DNA of 64,000 bases, taken from positions 1-64,000 of the forward strand of contig JAPSHX010000011.1 of assembly GCA_031179305.1 (NCBI GenBank), written 5' to 3'. The notes under the pieces are model-generated. The model saw nothing but the letters and a program-made list of their open reading frames with translations, was not told the DNA's origin and ran no database searches. Made by a program: the position numbers and the translations under genes. The stretch is from Paenarthrobacter sp. (GTDB lineage: Bacteria; Actinomycetota; Actinomycetes; Actinomycetales; Micrococcaceae). Below, one piece after another: positions 58,837-64,000 of this stretch; positions within the stretch are counted from its first letter, which is position 1, and each line of letters opens with the position of its first letter.

Positions 58837-58856
58837 CTTACTTTATCGGCAGTAAG
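58837..58856. promoter_or_regulatory. Inverted repeat CTTACT-N8-AGTAAG
   Basis: Perfect 6-base arms with an 8-base spacer TTATCGGC, 16 bases beyond the 38-bp palindrome. On the minus strand the spacer gives GATAA, a possible part of the operon's -10. The HisC-like gene ends 24 bases to the right. Confidence 0.5.
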
Positions 58857-58880
58857 TAGCGATGGCGCATTTGTTAACCG

Positions 58881-59999
58881 CTAGGAACCTTGCGGAGCCT
58901 TTGTATAACCTGCACAGAGATCCAAGAACCGGGTGTTGGCTTCCACCTCGCCGATGCTCACCCGAACACCTTCATTCCCAAAGGCACGAACAGACAGGGC
59001 CTGCTCTGCCGCCAAAGCAGCAAAATCCCCGCTGTGCTGCCCGAGATTCAACCAAACGAAGTTGCCTTGAGCCTCGGGAACGAACCAGCCCAGTCCTCTC
59101 AGGCCGGCCGTCACTCGATCCCGTTCATCCACCAGGCTTTGTACCCTTTCCACAACCTGATCGAAATTCTCGAGTGAAGTAACAGCGGCACGTTCTGCAA
59201 TTTGGGAAACGGCAAAAGGAGTGGCTGTCACCCGGAGATGTTGGGTAAGCAAAGGACCGGAGACACTGTAGCCAACGCGCAGGCCAGCCAGGCCGTGGGC
59301 TTTCGAGAAAGTCCTGAGCACCACCACATTGGGGTATTTGCTGTAGAGCTTGATGCCGTCCACAGCCTCCGCATCCCGCACGAATTCCTGGTAGGCCTCA
59401 TCGATGACCACCACAACATTGGGCGGCACGGCTTGGAGGAACCGTTCCGTTTCCTCAGCAGTGAGGATCGGCCCGGTGGGGTTATTGGGCGTGCACAGGA
59501 GAATCACTTTGGTGCGTACGGTGACCGCGGCAGCCATGGTCTCGAGGTCGTGGCGTCCGTCTGACAGCAGGGGGATTTGCACACTGGCTGCCCCTGCGAG
59601 CCCCACGCATATGGGGTAGGCCTCGAAAGAACGCCAGGCGTAAATCACTTCGTCCTGCTTGCCGTCATCATTCTGGCCGGCGAACGTGGCCAAGATCTGG
59701 TTCAGTGCCCCAAGGCTTCCGGCGCCGGTGACGACATCGTCAGCGGGAACATCCAAGAAGCCGGCCAAAGCGTTCCGTAGCTTTGTGGCCAGGGGATCCG
59801 GGTATCGATTGATGTCGGTCTGGTCCGCAATTGCCTGCAACACTGCAGGAATCGGAGGCAGAGGATTTTCGTTGGACGACAATTTGTAGCTGGTAAGCCC
59901 CTCAATCGCAGCAGGGGGTTTTCCAGCCGCATACTTGGGGAGCCTGTCTACGACCGGACGAGGGAGTACGCCCTCCGGTACGTTGTCAGTAGTAGTCAT
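58881..59999 (-). CDS. HisC/Pat-type aminotransferase
   Basis: 372-aa fold-type I aminotransferase of the histidinol-phosphate family. KLSSNENPLPPIPAVLQAIA is the N-terminal motif, TGAGSLGALNQILATF the PLP phosphate region, PNNPTGPILTAEE the Asn region, and RTFSKAHGLAGLRVGY carries the Schiff-base lysine. It is not in a his operon. Standing next to a branched-chain/aromatic-type dehydrogenase operon it is more likely a Pat-like aromatic or general aminotransferase. I use the ATG at 59999; the frame is open 22 codons earlier. Confidence 0.9.
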   Translation of the reverse strand: MTTTDNVPEGVLPRPVVDRLPKYAAGKPPAAIEGLTSYKLSSNENPLPPIPAVLQAIADQTDINRYPDPLATKLRNALAGFLDVPADDVVTGAGSLGALNQILATFAGQNDDGKQDEVIYAWRSFEAYPICVGLAGAASVQIPLLSDGRHDLETMAAAVTVRTKVILLCTPNNPTGPILTAEETERFLQAVPPNVVVVIDEAYQEFVRDAEAVDGIKLYSKYPNVVVLRTFSKAHGLAGLRVGYSVSGPLLTQHLRVTATPFAVSQIAERAAVTSLENFDQVVERVQSLVDERDRVTAGLRGLGWFVPEAQGNFVWLNLGQHSGDFAALAAEQALSVRAFGNEGVRVSIGEVEANTRFLDLCAGYTKAPQGS

Positions 60000-60071
60000 G
60001 GCTTCAAGCCTACTTGCCGATCCACGGCTGACGCCGAGCTCTTTAACAGGCGCGTGTGAAAGCATGGGTCA

Positions 60072-60500
60072 ATGGGTTCATTCATCATTCGTGTCCTGAT
60101 CAACGGGCTTGCCCTGTGGGTTGCAACCTGGCTCCTGCAAGGCATGGACATCTCCACAAGTGCCACAGAGTCGGCCGCAGCCAACGCAGGACTGACGCAG
60201 GGGGCAGACACCGCCGGCATCATTCTGGCGTATCTGTTCATCGGCCTGATCTTTGGAGTGGTGAACGCCTTTGTCCGTCCGCTGGTCAGGCTGTTGTCCC
60301 TCCCTGTGACCATCCTGACGCTTGGCTTGTTCACCATCGTGATCAACGCAGCAATGCTGTATCTGACGGCTTGGCTAAGCACCTTCACGCCCGTGCACCT
60401 CACTATCGATTCCTTCTTCTGGACAGCCATCCTGGCGTCGATCATCATCAGCATCATCTCCATGGTGGCGGGCCTGATTCCGGGGGCCAGGAAGCGCTAG
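60072..60500 (+). CDS. Phage-holin-family / YvlD-like four-TM membrane protein
   Basis: 142 aa with four TM helices (IIRVLINGLALWVATWLLQG, ILAYLFIGLIFGVVNAF, LGLFTIVINAAMLYLTAW, FFWTAILASIIISIISMVAG) and the signature RPLVRLLSLPVTILTLG between TM2 and TM3. Widespread membrane family of unclear function; the holin name comes from a distant phage match and there are no phage genes here. ATG at 60072. Monocistronic, convergent with the ESX-like hydrolase gene. Confidence 0.88.
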   Translation: MGSFIIRVLINGLALWVATWLLQGMDISTSATESAAANAGLTQGADTAGIILAYLFIGLIFGVVNAFVRPLVRLLSLPVTILTLGLFTIVINAAMLYLTAWLSTFTPVHLTIDSFFWTAILASIIISIISMVAGLIPGARKR

Positions 60501-60528
60501 CACCCCTTGGCGCTCGTCGCCTCCTTCT

Positions 60529-61875
60529 TCAGGGCCTTACCTTGTTCCGGCTCCAGCCCTCGTATCCGGAAGGCGGTGGCGCCGCGGGACGGATCACCGA
60601 TGCTTGAACCTGCATCGGCGCTCTTTCCAGCTTGAACCGCGTCACCTTGGCAACCCCGCCAGCCCCGACAACACCCGCAAATGCGGCAGTCGATGCTGCG
60701 AGTGACTCGTCACGGCTTGCTTCAACCAGTTCCGCTCCGGCAGCGTAGTTTTCCTGATCGTGCCCGGGGCCGATGCCCGGATCTTCCCCTTCGGGTGTCT
60801 TGACCTCATTGGTCAGTGTGACCGTCACCCTGTCCCTATTATCGGCGTTGACTCGGCCGTCTGTTCCTGGAACCCAGTCTTGGACGTGTTCCAGATGGAG
60901 CGAATTGATGCCGGGCTCAGCCGAGATGCTGCCGACGGGCGCCCCGGCCGTCAGCACATACTTGAGATCGAATTCGCTGAGAAACGCCTTGTCCCGGCTG
61001 AGGTTCATGGCGTGGATACCTCCCTGGCTGTGTCCCACTGCCACTACTTGATCGCCCGCCTCAGCCCCGGCTTCACGGAGTGCCGCGCCAACAGCCGGGA
61101 CAACTTCTTCGGAGCCGTAACCCAGTGCTTCGCCAATTCCTTGAATGTCGAAAGGATTGGTAGGGGGTGAATCAGGCTGGGTTCCAGGGATCAGCACCAT
61201 CCATGAAGCAGAGCCGTTGTTGTCAAAGCGAATCACTTCAATTTCTCCGCTGTTGCGGGCGTGGAGCCTCTCGAGACGACGGAGGCTTTCCGCCATGGAC
61301 GGATCCACGTCCGCCACCGATTCGTCCACTCTTTCAACACTCACGGGTCTTGGCCGCAGGTCCGGACGGAGAGGCGATTCAAGGACGCCGCGAGCGACGC
61401 CCCCTGAACTCGTCCAATAAGGAAAAACTGCACCCGCCAAGTAATTGCTCATGTCCCGCGTCGGCGGCCAGGCCAATTTCATCTCGTCAAAGGTCGGGAG
61501 TCGCGGGAGGGCGTTCTTGGCCTCCGCTTCCACGTAATCCCTATGGCTGGCCCGCACGCTTCCACTGACCTCTAACAATTCCTGACGAACCCTTCCCACT
61601 TCCTTCCGGCTTTCGGCCACAGCGTTGATGGCGTTACAGCCGGTGTCATAGGAATCGTAGAGAAAGGGTTCCAGGCAGTCTTGAACCCGACGCGCTTCCT
61701 CTTCGATGTCCACGAGCTGTTGGACCAAGTCGTCCAGCTTGCCCGCACCCCTCAGGAGCTCCTCAAGCTGAAAAGACATTCCTCCCACCCCTCCCCTGAT
61801 ACTGAGGATCCCGTCACTGACGGGGCGAGAGGTTTGCGGTGCTGAGCCGGCCCCGGCGGGAGCCGCATCTGCCAT
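60529..61875 (-). CDS. ESX-associated alpha/beta hydrolase (lipase-like) with helical N-terminal domain
   Basis: 448 aa. Residues about 30-130 are a helical, WXG100-like region (LEELLRGAGKLDDLVQQLVD, NAINAVAESRKEVGRVRQEL). The C-terminal part is an alpha/beta hydrolase: SASWMVLIPGTQPD, the nucleophile elbow GHSQGG, the likely acid in QDWVPGTDG and the histidine in GPGHDQENY. No signal peptide, so export by a type VII route is probable. Its ATG shares a base with the stop of the small ESX-like gene upstream. Likely a secreted lipase or esterase acting outside or on competitors (inference). Confidence 0.8.
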   Translation of the reverse strand: MADAAPAGAGSAPQTSRPVSDGILSIRGGVGGMSFQLEELLRGAGKLDDLVQQLVDIEEEARRVQDCLEPFLYDSYDTGCNAINAVAESRKEVGRVRQELLEVSGSVRASHRDYVEAEAKNALPRLPTFDEMKLAWPPTRDMSNYLAGAVFPYWTSSGGVARGVLESPLRPDLRPRPVSVERVDESVADVDPSMAESLRRLERLHARNSGEIEVIRFDNNGSASWMVLIPGTQPDSPPTNPFDIQGIGEALGYGSEEVVPAVGAALREAGAEAGDQVVAVGHSQGGIHAMNLSRDKAFLSEFDLKYVLTAGAPVGSISAEPGINSLHLEHVQDWVPGTDGRVNADNRDRVTVTLTNEVKTPEGEDPGIGPGHDQENYAAGAELVEASRDESLAASTAAFAGVVGAGGVAKVTRFKLERAPMQVQASVIRPAAPPPSGYEGWSRNKVRP

Positions 61876-62186
61876 TACGGACCCCGTTCGCCGGAGACGG
61901 AGACGTTTTGAGAATGTCGAAGAACGATGGCAACGGAGGCTTCCACCGACTCACGTGCACGCATCAGCGCTGAAGCATGCAGAGCAAGGGTGGTCCGGTA
62001 AGCCCGTCCCGCGGGAGAAAGCCAGTCATCCACCTGCGCTCTCCGTAGGGACGTGAGAACCAAGTCCACTTGGTCTACGCACGCTTGCATCCGCCAAGCG
62101 AGCCTTTGGACTTCGTGGCTTCGGGAGGCACACTCCAAGGGATCAAAAGTGGGCAGGTTGGGTGCAGGCATCAAGCCGACGCTCAT
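61875..62186 (-). CDS. Small ESX-like (WXG100-type) partner
   Basis: 103 aa, two predicted helices with DDWLSPAGRAYRTTLAL at the turn, a WxxxxG-like element (W-L-S-P-A-G) typical of EsxA-like and related proteins. ATG at 62186. It overlaps the hydrolase gene by one base (TAATG), so the two probably form a heterodimer for export. Divergent from purB. Confidence 0.78.
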   Translation of the reverse strand: MSVGLMPAPNLPTFDPLECASRSHEVQRLAWRMQACVDQVDLVLTSLRRAQVDDWLSPAGRAYRTTLALHASALMRARESVEASVAIVLRHSQNVSVSGERGP

Positions 62187-62271
62187 TGTCTGTGTACTCC
62201 GTTGATTGTTCTGCTGATCGGTAGAGTCGACGCTACGCAGCGGCCGAACCCAACGGAAGTGCCGCCGTCGG

Positions 62272-62304
62272 CTATGTGGATAACCTGATTAGCCGTCCAC
62301 ATAG
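62272..62304. promoter_or_regulatory. Inverted repeat CTATGTGGA / TCCACATAG upstream of purB
   Basis: Perfect 9-base arms (62272-62280 and 62296-62304) with a 15-base loop in the divergent region between the ESX-like gene and purB. Candidate operator or 5' hairpin. Confidence 0.5.
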
Positions 62305-62354
62305 GCTCGTCATCGGCTCCCGACCCCTACGTCGAGCATGAAAGAATAGGCGAC

Positions 62355-63761
62355 ATGGCTGAATCCACCCGCGTGTCCCTCGCTTCCGAACCCCTCGCCC
62401 TTGGCGCCCTTGACGGCCGCTACCGTGCCGCCGTCGCGCCCCTCGTTGACTACTTGTCAGAGGCCGCGCTTAACCGCGATCGCGTTCACGTCGAAGTTGA
62501 ATGGCTCATCCACCTGACCAGCCAGTCCGTGTTGCCCGGCGCGGAGCCGCTGTCCGACGAGCAGGTGGCCCAGCTGCGTGCCATCGTTAACGACTTCGAT
62601 GCCGCCTCGGTCAATGAGCTCGCGGAGATCGAAGCCGTCACCGTCCACGACGTCAAGGCTGTTGAGTACTACATCGGCCGCCGGCTGCCGGCCATTGGCA
62701 TCGAGAACCTCACCGCCATGGTGCATTTCGGATGCACGTCCGAGGACATCAACAACCTCTCCTACGCTGTGGGTATCAAGGGCGCGGTGGAGAACGTGTG
62801 GCTGCCCAACGCCACCGCCCTCGTGAAGCAGATCGAAGCCATGGCCGAAGCAAACCGCTCCGTGCCCATGCTGTCCCGCACCCACGGACAGCCTGCAACG
62901 CCCACCACGCTGGGCAAGGAGCTTGCTGTCATCGCTCACCGCTTGAACCGGCAGCTGGCGCGCATTGCAAAGACTGAGTACCTGGGCAAGATCAACGGCG
63001 CCACCGGCACCTACGCGGCGCACGTCGCTTCAGTTCCGAGTGCTGACTGGGAAGCTGTCGCCAAGACGTTCGTGGAAGGCTTGGGCCTTACCTGGAACCC
63101 GCTCACCACGCAGATCGAAAGCCACGACTGGCAGGCGGAGCTTTACGCTGACATCGCACGCTTCAACCGCATCCTGCACAACGTCTGCACGGACATCTGG
63201 AGCTACATCTCCATCGGTTACTTCCGCCAGATCCCGGTTGCCGGGGCAACGGGCTCCTCCACGATGCCGCACAAGGTCAACCCGATCCGCTTCGAGAACG
63301 CCGAAGCCAACCTGGAAATTTCCAACGGCCTCCTGGACACACTGGGCGCCACACTTGTTACCTCCCGCTGGCAGCGCGACCTCACGGACTCCTCCTCACA
63401 GCGGAACATCGGCGTTGCCTTCGGCCACTCGCTGCTCGCGATCTCCAACGTAGCCAAGGGTCTGAAGGCCCTGGACGTCGCAGAGGAAGTCCTCGCCGGC
63501 GACCTCAACACCAACTGGGAAGTCCTGGGTGAAGCCATCCAGATGGTCATGCGCGCCGAAGCCATCGCCGGCGTCGAAGGCATGGAAAACCCTTACGAAC
63601 GCCTCAAGGACCTGACCCGCGGCCAGCGCGTGGACGGCGCCCGCATGCAGGAATTCGTTCAGGGTCTGGGCCTCTCCTCCGACGCCGAGGCACGCCTGCT
63701 TGCCCTGACCCCGGGTAAGTACACGGGCATCGCTGACAAACTGGTGGACCACCTGCGGTAA
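62355..63761 (+). CDS. purB: Adenylosuccinate lyase
   Basis: 468-aa fumarase-superfamily enzyme acting twice in purine synthesis (SAICAR to AICAR, adenylosuccinate to AMP). MVHFGCTSEDINNLSYAV and SRTHGQPATPTTLGKELAV hold active-site His residues; GSSTMPHKVNPIRFENAE (about residue 300) is the superfamily signature loop with the catalytic Ser. Length fits the longer purB class. Monocistronic, followed by a stem-loop. Confidence 0.97.
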   Translation: MAESTRVSLASEPLALGALDGRYRAAVAPLVDYLSEAALNRDRVHVEVEWLIHLTSQSVLPGAEPLSDEQVAQLRAIVNDFDAASVNELAEIEAVTVHDVKAVEYYIGRRLPAIGIENLTAMVHFGCTSEDINNLSYAVGIKGAVENVWLPNATALVKQIEAMAEANRSVPMLSRTHGQPATPTTLGKELAVIAHRLNRQLARIAKTEYLGKINGATGTYAAHVASVPSADWEAVAKTFVEGLGLTWNPLTTQIESHDWQAELYADIARFNRILHNVCTDIWSYISIGYFRQIPVAGATGSSTMPHKVNPIRFENAEANLEISNGLLDTLGATLVTSRWQRDLTDSSSQRNIGVAFGHSLLAISNVAKGLKALDVAEEVLAGDLNTNWEVLGEAIQMVMRAEAIAGVEGMENPYERLKDLTRGQRVDGARMQEFVQGLGLSSDAEARLLALTPGKYTGIADKLVDHLR

Positions 63762-63791
63762 GGACCACTTGCAGTAATGCAGAACGCTCGA

Positions 63792-63830
63792 CGACGGCGG
63801 GCCGGGGTTGGGTGCCTCGGTCCGCCGTCG
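63792..63830 (+). terminator. Stem-loop terminator after purB
   Basis: Perfect 9-base arms CGACGGCGG (63792-63800) and CCGCCGTCG (63822-63830) extend inwards to 16 pairs with two wobbles; loop TTGGGTG; then GCGTTT. Member of the terminator family also at 7759, 15824 and 34730. Confidence 0.85.
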
Positions 63831-63909
63831 GCGTTTAAGCTGGTGCACAGACTCGCGTTCCCTCACCCAGAATCCCGGAACAGTTACCAACGTAAGGAGC
63901 GGAGCACGC

Positions 63910-64000
63910 ATGAAGCTCCTGTTGATCAGGCACGGACAGACACCCGGCAACGTCGCAGGCCAGTTGGACACAGCTTTCCCGGGGCCGGGGCTCACCGAGC
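63910..64000 (+). CDS. Histidine phosphatase (phosphoglycerate-mutase-like), N-terminal fragment
   Basis: Thirty codons visible before the window ends. LLLIRHGQTPGNVAGQLDTA contains the RHGQT motif with the phospho-accepting histidine. AAGGAG lies 13 bases before the ATG. It could be a small-molecule phosphatase; the rest lies outside. Confidence 0.88.
   Translation, partial: MKLLLIRHGQTPGNVAGQLDTAFPGPGLTE

Noticed and set aside
60072..60500. Phage-holin-like gene as a sign of a prophage
   Set aside because: The family is common in chromosomes without phage; no integrase, capsid, tail or lysin gene and no attachment repeats are seen.

Overview
The window looks like chromosomal DNA of a high-GC actinobacterium of the Micrococcaceae, most likely Arthrobacter or Paenarthrobacter. 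This is inferred from the gene content: an actinobacterial histidine-utilisation cluster, an HNH/DUF222 protein of the 13E12 type, a DinB/maleylpyruvate-isomerase-like protein of the mycothiol world, LigC, a DtxR/IdeR-type iron box, a c-di-AMP riboswitch of the actinobacterial rpf type and ESX-like (WXG100) proteins. No rRNA, tRNA, CRISPR array, prophage or insertion sequence is visible. Genes are densely packed and many neighbours overlap by 1-4 bases (ATGA, GTGA, TAATG), so translational coupling is common.

Layout. 1-7.7 kb: histidine catabolism. An IclR regulator, an OpuC/ProU-class ABC importer and hutU read leftwards. An M20 amidohydrolase and hutF read rightwards from the same intergenic region, which carries matching TGCCA/TGGCA inverted repeats. 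8-16.2 kb: a sugar porter, a MarR-controlled MFS exporter, an HNH/DUF222 protein, a frameshifted acetyltransferase, and a PadR-DUF1048-ABC exporter operon. 16.3-20.2 kb: a catecholate-type siderophore ABC importer behind an iron box. 20.3-26.4 kb: mannitol PTS genes (tetR-mtlA-mtlD) divergent from ptsI-ptsH. 26.4-30.2 kb: large extragenic palindromes, an orphan antitoxin-like gene, a DinB-like protein with an alpha/beta hydrolase, a small acidic protein and LigC.

30.3-38.98 kb: a c-di-AMP (ydaO-class) riboswitch ahead of a Pro/Thr-rich membrane-anchored protein; a PucR/CdaR-type regulator divergent from alanine dehydrogenase; an ECF sigma factor with a membrane partner and a secreted repeat protein; and a WXG100-headed secreted protein with a small companion. 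39-46.7 kb: an oxidoreductase, a RelE/Phd-type toxin-antitoxin pair behind a 36-bp perfect palindrome, and a dipeptide/oligopeptide ABC importer. 47-54 kb: a TetR/NADPH-FMN reductase pair, a GerMN-like lipoprotein, an unrecognised two-gene unit (350-aa soluble plus 179-aa four-TM protein), a PEP-mutase-family enzyme, an aminotransferase and a universal stress protein. 54-64 kb: a PAP2 phosphatase at the end of a branched-chain 2-oxoacid dehydrogenase operon headed by a 38-bp perfect palindrome, a HisC-like aminotransferase, a holin-like membrane protein, an ESX-like hydrolase/partner pair, purB and the start of a phosphoglycerate-mutase-like gene.

The best candidates for undescribed biology are the two-gene unit at 49.4-51.0 kb, the riboswitch-controlled protein lacking a catalytic domain at 30.4-32.0 kb, the two ESX-type secreted-protein loci at 37.3-39.0 and 60.5-62.2 kb (no secretion machinery nearby), and the hut cluster that carries its own betaine-type importer and an M20 amidohydrolase. 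Starts were chosen from Shine-Dalgarno sequences, overlaps and family N-termini; where that is uncertain the entry says so.
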